Shown: positions 7,694-16,949, counted from the first letter of the stretch. The stretch: DNA of 64,000 nucleotides from Leptothermofonsia sichuanensis E412 (GCF_019891175.1 NZ_CP072600.1:5952001-6016000); one strand, 5' to 3'. The notes: generated by a model not told the origin, from the letters alone. Translations and numbers: made by a program.

Positions 7694-8764
7694 ATGCACC
7701 TCCTTGTTGATATCCAGAAGCAGCTTCCCAACTATCGCCTGGAAGTCACCTTTGAGCTTGCAGGCGAAACCCTGGGGATTTTGGGCAGTTCTGGCTCAGG
7801 CAAAAGTATGACACTGCGTTGTATCGCCGGGATTGAAACCCCCACCAGTGGTTCAATTGTACTGAATCATCGGATTTTATATGATTCCCGTAAAGGGATT
7901 AACCTGCCCAGCCGCGATCGCAAGGTAGGGTATCTCTTCCAGAACTACGCCCTCTTTCCCCATCTGACCGTGGCTCAAAATGTGGCTTATGGGTTAAAAG
8001 GATGGTCCAGAAAAGCGATGACCCGCCGGGTGAGCGAACACCTGGAGCAGATGAAACTGTCGGGATTGGGCGATCGCTATCCTCACCAATTATCCGGTGG
8101 TCAGCAACAACGAGTTGCCCTGGCCAGAGCACTGGCAACAGCACCCGATGTGCTGCTGCTGGATGAACCCTTTTCCGCTCTCGATACCCATCTTCGCAAC
8201 GAGCTGGAAAAGCAACTGATTAAGACCCTCTCCAGTTATCCAGGACTGACTCTCCTCGTCAGCCACAATCTGGAAGAAGCTTACCAGGTTTGCCAGCAAC
8301 TACTGGTTCTCTCCGCCGGAAAGGTCGTGGCGGCGGGGCAAAAACAAGCCATTTTCGACCATCCCGGCAGCGTGACAGTCGCGCAACTCACTGGCTGCAA
8401 AAACTACTCCCGCATCCAGCCCATCGCCGCCCAGAAAATCCATGCCATTGATTGGAACTGCACCCTGCAAACGAAAAAATCTGTTTCATCGACCCATACC
8501 CATGTTGGCATTCGTGCCCATCAACTTCTGTTTCCAGAAACCCCCGACCAGCCCAATACCTTCCCAACCTGGGTAGTCTGGACGAGTGAAACCCCCCACC
8601 GCGTGACACTGTATTTGAAACTGGGTGAACCGCCCATAGATTCGGACGATTATCACCTTCAGGCAGAAGTGTATAAAGAGAAGTGGGAACAGTTAAAAAC
8701 CCGCTCAACACCCTGGTACGCCCAGATTAATCCTCAACAACTACTACTCATGCGGGCGGATTAA
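7694..8764 (+). CDS. modC: Molybdate ABC transporter ATP-binding protein
   Basis: 356 residues. Walker A GSSGSGKSMTLRCIAG (about 32-47), Q-loop LFQNYALFPHLTVAQNV, signature QLSGGQQQRVALARALA (about 136), Walker B VLLLDEPFSALD and the switch His in LLVSHNLEEA. The C-terminal 115 residues form a regulatory TOBE-like region (VGIRAHQLLF). Supplies ATP hydrolysis for molybdate import through ModB. Last gene of the modABC group. Confidence 0.92.
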   Translation: MHLLVDIQKQLPNYRLEVTFELAGETLGILGSSGSGKSMTLRCIAGIETPTSGSIVLNHRILYDSRKGINLPSRDRKVGYLFQNYALFPHLTVAQNVAYGLKGWSRKAMTRRVSEHLEQMKLSGLGDRYPHQLSGGQQQRVALARALATAPDVLLLDEPFSALDTHLRNELEKQLIKTLSSYPGLTLLVSHNLEEAYQVCQQLLVLSAGKVVAAGQKQAIFDHPGSVTVAQLTGCKNYSRIQPIAAQKIHAIDWNCTLQTKKSVSSTHTHVGIRAHQLLFPETPDQPNTFPTWVVWTSETPHRVTLYLKLGEPPIDSDDYHLQAEVYKEKWEQLKTRSTPWYAQINPQQLLLMRAD

Positions 8765-9161
8765 TTCAGATCGATCCAGTGAGTAATCTGGAATTCCAGT
8801 TATCCCTCTTTAATCACGCTTGAAGCAGATAAATTCTGAAAATACCTGGTTTCCACGGCTCTGCCTGGAAATGGTAAATCCGAGGTTCTGCCTCCTTTCA
8901 GGTTTACTTGAGACGGAGCCTCTGAACTTCTATTCCAGGCTGGAAGCCTGGAACAAGGGTTGGTTATAAATTTTTCCAGCAGAAGTGACAGAAGAGGGAT
9001 ATCCGGAGGAGACAGGAGACAAAGGACAGGAGAGGCAGGGTGGGCAGGATTCAGAAGTCATACCATTTTGGATTTTGGATTTGCGACTTTATTGGATTTG
9101 CGACTTTAAATGCACAGCAATACCCATCCAGGTCAGAACAAATTGATTCCGCTCCCCATTT
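8765..9161. repeat. Gene-free spacer with palindromic repeat units
   Basis: About 400 bases without a convincing gene. At 8845-8955 there is a clustered repeat with units such as CTCTGCCTGG, GAGGTTCTGCCTCC and GAGACGGAGCCTC facing CCAGGCTGGAAGCCTGG. This is related to the repeat at 24180-24265. At 9070-9105 GGATTTGCGACTTTA is repeated in tandem. The rest looks like degraded repeats. Confidence 0.5.
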
Positions 9162-9566
9162 TCAAACCCCTGCTTCCTTTAGCTTTTCTCGAATCAGTTC
9201 GACGCGCTTACGGTTTACACCCAGATCAGATTGGCCCAACCGTGAAGCAGAGCGAACCTGAATAACAGGTTGGGATGGATCCAGGTAGAACTCGACATCA
9301 TCGACAAAGCCCATCAGCTTACTGGTCGCCTCAACATACAGATAGTCTGCTGACTCGGTAATAATTTGAGTTCGTTCAAGGGATTGAATCACCTGTTTAA
9401 GTGCTGCCAGAGCTTCTGATGGGCTGGAGGTGTAGGAAATAGGTGCGATCGCATGTTGAGCATCCTGGTCATAGCTACACACACAATTCGGTGTTCCCGG
9501 ACAGGGCGCTAACCGACCATTGTTCACCCCAAGCGTGGCAGGACGCTGACCTGAAAATTTAAACAT
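9162..9566 (-). CDS. DUF1499 family protein
   Basis: 134 residues. GRLAPCPGTPNCVCSYDQD near residue 18-36, the EALAALKQVIQSLERTQII helix, YLYVEATSKLMGFVDDVEFY and RSASRLGQSDLGVNRKRVE are the typical DUF1499 blocks. Function is unknown; family members are small proteins with conserved Cys in the CPGTPNCV motif. No signal peptide is visible in this copy. Confidence 0.85.
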   Translation of the reverse strand: MFKFSGQRPATLGVNNGRLAPCPGTPNCVCSYDQDAQHAIAPISYTSSPSEALAALKQVIQSLERTQIITESADYLYVEATSKLMGFVDDVEFYLDPSQPVIQVRSASRLGQSDLGVNRKRVELIREKLKEAGV

Positions 9567-9658
9567 AGAAAATCACAGAAACCTTATGTAGCAGGGACAA
9601 TCATTTCAGGCAGGCTGAAACCAATCTGAAAGCCTGCCTGAAAGCATACCAGACGGTG

Positions 9659-10135
9659 CTACTGAGTAGAATGGAGCGCCTGATCCAGTACTGCCCGCGC
9701 CTGCTCTGCCTGTGCTCTGGCTTCCCGGTAACGCAGGTTAGACTGGGCATAGGCTTTCAAAACCTTGAAGCCTTCCTTGAGGCTGGAAATCTCATCCTCA
9801 TTGACAGGCTCATCACTGAACAGAATGTCAATTTTGGAGCGGACTTGCAGTGCCTCAGTACGAGACTCCTGCACCTTCAGTTTCAAGTTTGCCAGGTTAC
9901 TGAGTACCTGCACCGCCTGGGTAACGGCATCTTCCTCTGGGCTGGGACTCATGGGTTGTTCTTTCACTTCAATAAACTGATCGGGACCAAACCCATCTGA
10001 GAGATCAGTAGGCAGTTTACCCGCATCCATCAGTTCCATCAACTGATCCATCGCCTTTTCGCGGGCTTTTGCAGAATCTTTTCCAGAAACCGTCAGAATT
10101 ACCTCAGGACTCTGAACCAGCGTATACTGAACCAT
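9659..10135 (-). CDS. Conserved cyanobacterial-type protein of unknown function
   Basis: 158 residues starting MVQYTLVQSPEVILTVSGKD. It has an N-terminal alpha/beta part (to about residue 60, ending DQFIEVKE), a short Ser/Pro linker, then about 95 residues of helix-forming sequence rich in Lys, Glu and Ala (LSNLANLKLKVQESR to RAQAEQARAVLDQAL), probably a coiled coil. No catalytic motif recognised. It stands alone upstream of the IS630-type element. Confidence 0.6.
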   Translation of the reverse strand: MVQYTLVQSPEVILTVSGKDSAKAREKAMDQLMELMDAGKLPTDLSDGFGPDQFIEVKEQPMSPSPEEDAVTQAVQVLSNLANLKLKVQESRTEALQVRSKIDILFSDEPVNEDEISSLKEGFKVLKAYAQSNLRYREARAQAEQARAVLDQALHSTQ

Positions 10136-10339
10136 AGGTTTAGGACAATTGTACTAATTTGTGGTTTACTGAATTTTATCCTATGTTTTTACTTTTAGAG
10201 CAGCCATTCCTGGAAAAAGGTCAATGGCCTTTCAGGCCTGATCCAGCCAGTCCTGCTCTGGGAGATGAGGTAATACCGATTTAAATTGGATATAGGGCAA
10301 ATAGAGTAGACTGAGAGGGTAGTTTAGATTCCCTCTGCA

Positions 10340-10852
10340 ATGGCTGGAGTCACCTCGGTTAAAGTCAAAGAAAGTCTCGATGAGCTAGTCCAACAATTGC
10401 AACAAGTGGAAACACCAAAGGACAAGGAACGCCTGCAAGTGCTGTACTGGCTCAAACAGGAAAAGCCACCCAGCATTGGTGCGATTGCCAAGGCGATCGG
10501 GAAACATCGCAATACAGTAGGGAGATGGTTATTGCAGTATCGGGAAGGTGGGGTGAGTGCCATGCTGGAACGTAAAGTGTCGTCTGGCGGTGTCCGCAAG
10601 ATTCCACAATGGGCGGAAGAGGTACTGGCTAAGCGATTAAAGAACTCGGAACATGGATTTGCCAGTTATGGAGCTGTGCAACAGTGGTTAGCGGAGGAGT
10701 TGGGTGTCGAAGCGGAGTATCATGCGGTATACCAAATGACGCGCTATCGCCTCCAAGCGAAGCTGAAAGTGGCTCGTCCGCAAAATATCAAGCAGGATTG
10801 TGAACGGCGCGAATCATTTAAAAAAACCTTGCAGATGACCTGGAGTTGTTGA
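10340..10852 (+). CDS. IS630-type transposase, ORF A (DNA-binding part)
   Basis: 170 residues. SIGAIAKAIGKHRNTVGRWL (about 52-71) is a helix-turn-helix, followed by a second winged-helix segment (YGAVQQWLAEELGVEAEYHA). It lacks the DDE residues, which lie in the next frame. TTTAAAAAAACC at 10817-10828 is a slippery run of seven A; a -1 slip there joins ORF A to ORF B at KKNLADDLELLSQYA, giving a full-length enzyme. Confidence 0.85.
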   Translation: MAGVTSVKVKESLDELVQQLQQVETPKDKERLQVLYWLKQEKPPSIGAIAKAIGKHRNTVGRWLLQYREGGVSAMLERKVSSGGVRKIPQWAEEVLAKRLKNSEHGFASYGAVQQWLAEELGVEAEYHAVYQMTRYRLQAKLKVARPQNIKQDCERRESFKKTLQMTWSC

Positions 10853-11415
10853 GCCAGTATGCTCGGCAAGTCATCCAGGAGGAGCGTCCTATCCGTTATT
10901 TTGCTCAGGATGAAAGTCGCTTTGGACTCAAAACCCTGATTGGGCGCTTGATTACTGCTTGTGGTATCAAACCGATTGGGCAATGGCTATGGTTGTTCAA
11001 AGCGTTTTGGCTCTATGGGGCCGTCGAACCAGCAACCGGAGAGTCGTTTTTCTTGCAATTCTCCCATGTGGATACTGCTTGCTATCAAGCGTTCCTCGAG
11101 GAGTTCTCCAAAGCCTACCCCGATAGTCTCAACATTCTACAAGTGGATAACGGGCGTTTTCACAGCAGTAAAGATTTAGTGGTGCCAGAGAATGTGATTT
11201 TATTGTTTCAACCTGCTTACTGCCCAGAGTTAAATCCGATTGAAAGGTTGTGGGAATACCTCAAGGCAGATTTGAAGTGGGCTTCGTTCAAAACGCTAGA
11301 GCAACTCCAAGCGAAGGTCGATCAACTCCTGGCTCAATTGACTCCAGAAGTTATTGCTTCGATCACAGGATATTCCTTCATCCTGAATGCCCTATCTGCC
11401 CTGAACCCCATTTAA
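10846..11415 (+). CDS. IS630-type transposase, ORF B (DDE catalytic part)
   Basis: About 190 residues as an open frame, realistically read by -1 frameshift from ORF A near 10823. Catalytic residues: Asp in FAQDESRFGL, Asp in LQVDNGRFH, and Glu in LNPIERLWEYLKADLKW, the typical DDE spacing of IS630/Tc1-mariner transposases. The TTG at 10846 has no good ribosome-binding site, supporting synthesis as an A-B fusion. Confidence 0.88.
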   Translation: MLSQYARQVIQEERPIRYFAQDESRFGLKTLIGRLITACGIKPIGQWLWLFKAFWLYGAVEPATGESFFLQFSHVDTACYQAFLEEFSKAYPDSLNILQVDNGRFHSSKDLVVPENVILLFQPAYCPELNPIERLWEYLKADLKWASFKTLEQLQAKVDQLLAQLTPEVIASITGYSFILNALSALNPI

Positions 11416-11522
11416 ATTGGTATAAACCTGGATTAGCCCGTTGCCAAGAAAAATCTGTAAAAAGGGGCCAGGTGGGCCTGGGAGATTTAAAGTCCATTCA
11501 CTTTAAAGTCATTCACTATAGT

Positions 11523-12377
11523 ATGGGAAAAAAACCTATGGGATTCCTGATCCGCCAGATGCAGCTTTCTGACCTGGAAGTCGCCGTTTCCTGGGCGGCA
11601 CAGGAAGGCTGGAATCCTGGTCTATATGATGTCAATAGCTTTTACCAGACTGACCCAAATGGATTCTTTATTGGCGAACTGGATGGCAGACCTGTCTCCT
11701 GTCTTTCTGCGGTTGCCTATGGAGAAACCTTCGGTTTTATTGGCTTCTACATCGTTCATCCAGAGTTTCGGGGACAGGGCTATGGCTGGCAGACCTGGCA
11801 ACAGGGGATGAACTACCTGGGAGATCGAAACATCGGATTGGATGGAGTTATTGCCCAACAGCAAAATTACTGCAAATCTGGCTTTTCTCTCGCTTACCGT
11901 AATATTCGCTTTCAGGGAGCATTGCCTCAGTTTCAAACCAACTCAAACAGCTTATTAAAGGCATCAGAAGTATCCTTTAATCAACTGCTGACATTTGATG
12001 CCTGTTTTTTTCCCGTGCCACGTCCATCCTTTCTTCAAGCCTGGATCAGCCAGCCAGGTTCCATTGCTCTGGTCAGTTGTGGAGAGGAAACCCTGCTTGG
12101 CTATGGGGTCATTCGCCCCTGCCAGGTCGGCTGGAAGATTGGTCCCCTATTTGCGCTCAACGAATCTACTGCTGATGAACTGTTTCGTAGTTTAACTGCT
12201 CATACCAACGGAGAACCCTGCTTTCTGGATGTCCCGGAACCCAATTCCGCGGCGCTTAACCTTGCCAGAACTTACGCTATGACGCCGGTGTTTGAAACTG
12301 CCCGCATGTATACAAAGACACCACCTGACTGTCAGATGGACGGGATTTTTGGTGTCACCACCTTTGAATTAGGCTAG
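11523..12377 (+). CDS. GNAT-family N-acetyltransferase
   Basis: 284 residues from ATG 11523 (a second ATG is at 11538). FLIRQMQLSDLEVAVSWAAQ opens the fold, and IGFYIVHPEFRGQGYGWQTW is the acetyl-CoA-binding motif A (R/Q-x-x-G-x-G/A). The C-terminal 120 residues form a second acetyltransferase-like domain as in two-domain GNATs. Substrate unknown. The open frame extends upstream into the IS630 element, but that part is out of context and excluded. Its stop TAG (12375-12377) lies inside the end of a small repeat element. Confidence 0.8.
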   Translation: MGKKPMGFLIRQMQLSDLEVAVSWAAQEGWNPGLYDVNSFYQTDPNGFFIGELDGRPVSCLSAVAYGETFGFIGFYIVHPEFRGQGYGWQTWQQGMNYLGDRNIGLDGVIAQQQNYCKSGFSLAYRNIRFQGALPQFQTNSNSLLKASEVSFNQLLTFDACFFPVPRPSFLQAWISQPGSIALVSCGEETLLGYGVIRPCQVGWKIGPLFALNESTADELFRSLTAHTNGEPCFLDVPEPNSAALNLARTYAMTPVFETARMYTKTPPDCQMDGIFGVTTFELG

Positions 12378-12482
12378 TGTTCCGTCAGGAAAATTTTGAC
12401 GGGTCGCAGACCCTCAAAATTTAACTTCAATCAGCCTTTCAGTATTCAGTTACCTGTCAAATTTAATTTGACAGACCACTAG
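12374..12482. repeat. MITE-like element with CTAGTG ends (109 bp)
   Basis: Begins CTAGTGTTCCGTCA and ends TGACAGACCACTAG, an imperfect 14-base terminal inverted repeat. Inside are AAAATTTTGACGGG and AATTTAATTTGACAG units that also pair. A related end occurs twice near 57681-57710 (CAGTGGTCTGTCA). It overlaps the GNAT stop codon. Confidence 0.65.
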
Positions 12483-12519
12483 TGCAGGTTGGCGAAAATA
12501 ACCCGTCAGTTTCAGGTTG

Positions 12520-12590
12520 AACCACAAAGACACAAAGTTTCTTCGTGCCTTTGTGCCCCTTCGTGCCTTTGTGGTGAAAAACTTCTGCCG
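12520..12590. repeat. ACCACAAAG...CTTTGTGGT palindromic repeat
   Basis: ACCACAAAGACACAAAG faces CTTTGTGGT with repeated CTTCGTGCC(T/C)TTTGTG units between. Related in style to the ACCACAGAG...CTCTGTGGT repeats at 44762-44915 and 57843-57897. Confidence 0.5.
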
Positions 12591-12637
12591 CAATGCACCA
12601 GGGAGTGTGGATTAATTAAGATGCCGTACTGAACAGT

Positions 12638-12733
12638 CATAGCCCTTTTCAAGGGTGTGAAGTACAGTGAGGGTGCTCCGCACCCCACTGTGCCTCAGAC
12701 TCCCATACTTTACTCAATTGAAAAACGCTATAG
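12638..12733. repeat. Dispersed repeat family TATAGCCCTTTTCAA, copy 1
   Basis: Starts ATAGCCCTTTTCAAGGGTG, contains AAGTACAGTGAGGGTG facing CACCCCACTGTGC, and ends TTGAAAAACGCTATAG. About 95 bases with inverted terminal repeats. Other copies: 49628-49679 (shortened), 50966-51062, 53776-53870. No coding capacity; MITE-like. Confidence 0.7.
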
Positions 12734-12771
12734 TTCAACAGGCTTATTAGATCCTCGATCCTGAGCTAATG

Positions 12772-13974
12772 TCACTTAAATTTCTGAACGGATTCCCTTG
12801 AAGCAAATGACTGACTGACCGCTATTCGAGGCAACCGATGCTTGAAGCCACAAAGAATTTCCCAGGAAATGGTGCCAAGCACCTGTGCCCAGTCATCTGC
12901 AGAGAGCCATTGGTGACCATCTCGTCCCAACAGGGTCACCACATCTCCTTCCTGAAGATCAGGCACCTGACTGACATCAATCATCATCTGGTCCATTGTT
13001 ACAGCTCCAATCTGAGGTACCCGTTGCCCTCTGACCAGAACGTGAATTCGGTTAGAAAGGTTACGTGGAACACCATCGGCATAACCGATCCCCACCACGG
13101 CCATCCGTAGTTCCCGATCAGCCACAAACTGGTGCCCATAGCTCACCCCCGTTCCCGGTGAAATGGTTTTCACCTGGGTCACCCTGGCTTTTACTTGCAA
13201 TGCTGGTCGCAGGTCTACAACACCCTGTTGGTGGGCAGCGGGATAAAGTCCATAAATCGCTAAACCGACTCTCACCAGGTCATAGTGAAGGGCGGGATCT
13301 GCCAGGGTTGCCGCAGAATTTGCCAGGTGTAGCCGGGGTGGGGTGACCCCTGTTGCCCGAATCTGGGCGATCGCCGCCTCAAATCGCTGCTGTTGCAGGT
13401 TCATCACCGCCGGATTGGGATCATCGGCTGTCGCCAGGTGGGAATAGACACTGGCAATGCTCAAATTCGGCAACCGATGAACCAGATGAACAAATTCAGC
13501 CGCCTGCTCCCAGGAGGTGCCCAGACGGGACATGCCTGTATCCAGCTTGAGGTGAACTGGCAGAGGAGAATAGCCGCCCAACTCTGCCATTGTCTCGGAA
13601 AAGTTGAGGGCCTGTCGGGGGGTGCAGAGGGTAGGCTGAAGTTGCCAGTGGGCGATCGCCCGAATCTGCTCTGGGGTATGGTTTGCTCCCAGCACCAGGA
13701 TTGGGGCGTCGATCCCCGCTTCCCGCAACTCAATCCCCTCCGGGATCGTAGCCACCCCCAACCAGGTAGCCCCTGCCTGCAATACGGTTTGCGCGATGGT
13801 AGTTGCTCCGTGTCCGTAAGCATCGGCTTTAATCACCGCCATCAAAGCGGTCCGCGCTGCCAGCAGACTCCGGATCTGGCGAACATTGTGGGCGATCGCC
13901 GCCAAATTTACCTCAACCCATGCCCGTTCACGCTGCATCAGCGCCAAACTTGGGCTTTGATCCCAACTCAGCAT
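12772..13974 (-). CDS. alr: Alanine racemase
   Basis: 400 residues. The PLP lysine sits in ALMAVIKADAYGHGA (about 50) and the second catalytic base Tyr in PGTGVSYGHQFVADREL (about 275). HLKLDTGMSRLG, VYSHLATAD and VTMDQMMIDVS are further signature blocks. It interconverts L- and D-alanine for peptidoglycan. ATG 13974 is preferred to the TTG at 13983 because GGGAG lies 8-9 bases upstream of it. Monocistronic. Confidence 0.95.
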   Translation of the reverse strand: MLSWDQSPSLALMQRERAWVEVNLAAIAHNVRQIRSLLAARTALMAVIKADAYGHGATTIAQTVLQAGATWLGVATIPEGIELREAGIDAPILVLGANHTPEQIRAIAHWQLQPTLCTPRQALNFSETMAELGGYSPLPVHLKLDTGMSRLGTSWEQAAEFVHLVHRLPNLSIASVYSHLATADDPNPAVMNLQQQRFEAAIAQIRATGVTPPRLHLANSAATLADPALHYDLVRVGLAIYGLYPAAHQQGVVDLRPALQVKARVTQVKTISPGTGVSYGHQFVADRELRMAVVGIGYADGVPRNLSNRIHVLVRGQRVPQIGAVTMDQMMIDVSQVPDLQEGDVVTLLGRDGHQWLSADDWAQVLGTISWEILCGFKHRLPRIAVSQSFASRESVQKFK

Positions 13975-14171
13975 GTCAATCAACTCCCCATCAACACCAC
14001 ATTAAGGATCAGGGCAATCGGTTAGCCATCAAAACGATCAGCCACCGATCGCCAGGATCCCGTTTCGGAAATAAACACAACTATAAAGGATTCCTGAAAT
14101 TATAGAGTTGAGAAATAGAGTTGAGAATTCGGAAGAGGGAGTTCCCCCCTTCACTCCTCACTTCTCACCCC

Positions 14172-14990
14172 TCACTTCTTCCCCCCAGCCTGGGGTTTAT
14201 CAAACGTCACTGGTTTTGGCACCAGATACATCTGTCCATCCTTGATTTCTAGCTGATAACCCAGTTTCCCAATCTCCTGTTTGGCTCTCGCCTGCGTTTG
14301 CTTATCCTTAACCTGGGTTGCCTGAGCATAAATGCTTGCCCAAGATTTTAGACGCACCGGAACACTGTTGGGATCTTTGCGGAGGAAGTCGGCTACTTCC
14401 TGGAAAATAGGCACTAGATAATCATCAGGGGTACCCTTTGCCCACTCTGCTGCCATTTCATGGGAATGAATGGAGCCAGGAATATCTCCCAGCAGCAGCA
14501 ATTGATCCAATCCTTTGAACCGCCATACCTGATAGGCAGAAGGATGAATTTTGGGGGAAAGTGCCGCTATGCCTCGATCCATATACTGAATTGCCAGTTC
14601 CGGTTTTCCTAACTGATAGGAGAGCGTCCCGGAAAGAAACAGGTAAACATCGACGAAGCGCGGGTCAAGCCGGGTAATCAGGTCAAAGTATTGGGGACTG
14701 ATAGAGTACCCCGTCTGTTCACGAACGGGGGTATCACCGTAGTACTGAAGAAAATTCAGAAATACCCAGTCAGCCAGCAAATTGTCAAACCCGAAGGTTG
14801 GTGATTTCTGCAACAGTTCCAATCTCAGGGCTTCCTGTTCCTCTGCCTGTTTTGGATCCGAAACCCAGAGTGAGGGCCGATTTAATTGAGCCTGCTGCAT
14901 TAGAATAATTCCCACCAGGGCGATCGCTGAAATCGCCCCGCCGACTACAAATCGTAACCACCTGCTCTGAACTCCCCTTTGATTTTTCAC
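14172..14990 (-). CDS. Membrane-anchored TPR-like protein of unknown function
   Basis: 272 residues, GTG start. One N-terminal membrane helix (WLRFVVGGAISAIALVGIIL, about 11-30), then a soluble part. Residues 100-200 contain TPR-like helices (FVDVYLFLSGTLSYQLGKP, ELAIQYMDRGIAAL, DQLLLLGDIPGSIHSHEMA). FDNLLADWVFLNFLQYYGD is a distinctive block. Probably exported or thylakoid/plasma-membrane attached. The gene shares its upstream spacer with the protease gene at 15620. Confidence 0.6.
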   Translation of the reverse strand: MKNQRGVQSRWLRFVVGGAISAIALVGIILMQQAQLNRPSLWVSDPKQAEEQEALRLELLQKSPTFGFDNLLADWVFLNFLQYYGDTPVREQTGYSISPQYFDLITRLDPRFVDVYLFLSGTLSYQLGKPELAIQYMDRGIAALSPKIHPSAYQVWRFKGLDQLLLLGDIPGSIHSHEMAAEWAKGTPDDYLVPIFQEVADFLRKDPNSVPVRLKSWASIYAQATQVKDKQTQARAKQEIGKLGYQLEIKDGQMYLVPKPVTFDKPQAGGKK

Positions 14991-15002
14991 CCTGAACCAT
15001 CC

Positions 15003-15619
15003 CCGATAACATCCATCCTATGTCTCAATAAAGCCCATGCATTTAGGCGGATTCAAGCAAGTAATAGTTCTTAATATGAAAACTTAACAAAAATGATGGC
15101 AGATCCCCTATGCCAATCCCCCCAGATTCGGTTAGATTGTCGGAAAGGTTTTTTACCTCAAGCGATCAAGGTTGTCAGGTATCTGGTAGCCAATGCGTCT
15201 ATTTCACGCAAGCAGATCCATTAGGTTGTAAGTGTGGGCATCCCATCGTCCAGACTCGCTTCCGATGCCTATCAAGTTGGTGCATCGATACTCAGATCAC
15301 CTTGAAAACTGTCATCTATTAGTTAGATAGATTGCGCCTGGAGCCTCTGGCTATTCTGGAAATGGTATTGAGGGTTCGGAATTGGATAAGGTTGAATATT
15401 TCCCTGAAAAGCGAGTTTTGTTCACGGCTGCTAAGGGATAAGTATTCAGAATCTTATTTTGCTCTGTATGCCTTAAATTTTGACCAACCAGGTTCCTGTC
15501 CAGGGTCAGGTTGCAATCGCTAGCTCATGTTCATCATCAGGGCCTGGAGGCTACCTTCTGTTTCCGTCGCCTGCTCCCCACACTTATAAGCAAACTCTCT
15601 ATTAACTTATTCACAGTCA
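15003..15619. other. 600-base spacer with no supported gene
   Basis: Short frames at 15110-15322 and 15332-15523 have no ribosome-binding sites or protein character. I see no RNA gene. It must hold promoters for the divergent 14990 and 15620 genes. Stop-rich sequence could be the remains of an older gene, but none is recognisable. Confidence 0.4.
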
Positions 15620-16942
15620 ATGAATCGAATCTCCCCGCGTTCTCCTCTATTTCATCTTGCTCTCTTCAGTGGGGCAATTCTCGCGACAACAACGGTTTCT
15701 CTACTCGGTTCCGGTCTGGATCGTGCCCATGCGGCTTTACAAGACAGCCCCAAAGCCATCATTGATGAAGCCTGGCAGATTGTAAACCGGGAATATGTCG
15801 ATGGCACTTTCAACAAAACCAACTGGCAGACTATTCGACAGGAACTTCTGAGCAAAAACTATACGTCCAAAGAGCAGGCCTATGCAGCCTTAAAGGCAGC
15901 ACTTGAACGGCTCAATGACCCTTACACCCGGTTTATGACCCCCAAGCAGTTTGAGGCGCTGACCAATCAAACCTCTGGAGAACTGTCTGGGGTAGGGATT
16001 CGTCTGGAAGTAAATGAGAAAACCAAAATCCTGACCGTGGTTGAACCGATTGAAAATTCTCCGGCGATTAAAGCCGGGATTTTGTCGGGCGATCGCATCC
16101 TGTCCATCGACGGCAAGTCCACTAAGGGAATGACCGTTGAAGATGCTTCCAATCTGATTCGAGGGGCTGTGGGTAGCAAGGTCAACTTAGAAATAGGTCG
16201 GGATGGCAAAGAGGGTTTTGTGATTTCCCTGACCCGCGCCCGGATCGAACTGCCAACTGTGCGTTACTCCCTGAAGCAGGAAGGCAAGAGCCGGATCGGC
16301 TATATCCGCTTGAGCGAGTTTAGTTCCCATGCGGCTGATCAAATGCGTCGGGCAATTAAGGAATTAACTGCCCAGAAAGTAGATGGTTTCGTTCTCGACT
16401 TGCGTGGCAATCCCGGTGGCTTGCTCCAGTCCAGTATTGAAATTAGCCGGATGTGGCTGGATAAGGGAGGTATCGTCAAAACCGTTGACCGCATGGGCAA
16501 AGATGAGAAGATTGTCGCAAATCAAACAGCCCTCACCAGGTTGCCCCTGGTCGTTTTAGTGGACGGTAATTCTGCCAGTTCCAGCGAAATTCTTACGGGT
16601 GCCCTGAAGGATAACCGGCGAGCAACCGTAGTTGGCAGTCAAACCTTTGGCAAAGCCCTGGTACAATCGGTGCACTCCCTGTCCGATGGGTCCGGGCTGG
16701 CGGTTACAATTGCCCATTACTACACACCCAATGGTACAGATATCAGCCACAAGGGCATTACTCCCGACGTTAAAATCGACCTGACGGAGGGCGATCGCCA
16801 GAAGCTGACGGCTAATCCAAAGTTGCTGGCAACCAAGGATGATCCCCAGTACGCACGGGCGCTTTCCATCTTAGAGAAAGCGGCCATGGCAAAAACGGTT
16901 CCCATCTCCACGTCTCAACAGGTCAGCACCCGGCAGGAATAG
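15620..16942 (+). CDS. C-terminal processing protease (S41 family)
   Basis: 440 residues. Signal peptide cut near AHA-A (about 37-40). An N-terminal helical part (AIIDEAWQIVNREYVD) precedes a PDZ domain (about 115-200; SGVGIRLEVNEKTKILTV, AGILSGDRILSIDGKS), then the peptidase core. Catalytic Ser in DGNSASSSEILTGAL and Lys in SQTFGKALVQSV form the Ser-Lys dyad. Exported to lumen or periplasm. Cyanobacteria have several Ctp paralogues; CtpA matures photosystem II D1. Which paralogue this is cannot be fixed from sequence alone. Confidence 0.93.
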   Translation: MNRISPRSPLFHLALFSGAILATTTVSLLGSGLDRAHAALQDSPKAIIDEAWQIVNREYVDGTFNKTNWQTIRQELLSKNYTSKEQAYAALKAALERLNDPYTRFMTPKQFEALTNQTSGELSGVGIRLEVNEKTKILTVVEPIENSPAIKAGILSGDRILSIDGKSTKGMTVEDASNLIRGAVGSKVNLEIGRDGKEGFVISLTRARIELPTVRYSLKQEGKSRIGYIRLSEFSSHAADQMRRAIKELTAQKVDGFVLDLRGNPGGLLQSSIEISRMWLDKGGIVKTVDRMGKDEKIVANQTALTRLPLVVLVDGNSASSSEILTGALKDNRRATVVGSQTFGKALVQSVHSLSDGSGLAVTIAHYYTPNGTDISHKGITPDVKIDLTEGDRQKLTANPKLLATKDDPQYARALSILEKAAMAKTVPISTSQQVSTRQE

Positions 16943-16949
16943 TCTGTGC

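Larger units (their letters stand above)
10273..11423 (+). mobile_element. IS630-family-like insertion sequence
   Basis: Left end ATACCGATTTAAATTGG and right end, read inward, ATACCAATTTAAATGGG give terminal inverted repeats of about 17 bases with two mismatches. The same ends also share an AGGGCARATA-like block further in. A TA precedes the left end, but no clear TA copy follows the right end. Two overlapping frames inside encode one transposase by frameshifting. Confidence 0.8.

Noticed and set aside
11250-11522. Longer N-terminus for the GNAT gene
   Set aside because: The open frame runs into the IS630-type transposase in another frame; GNAT homology starts only after ATG 11523.
15110-15523. 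Two short plus-strand frames before the protease gene
   Set aside because: No ribosome-binding sites, odd composition and no family resemblance.
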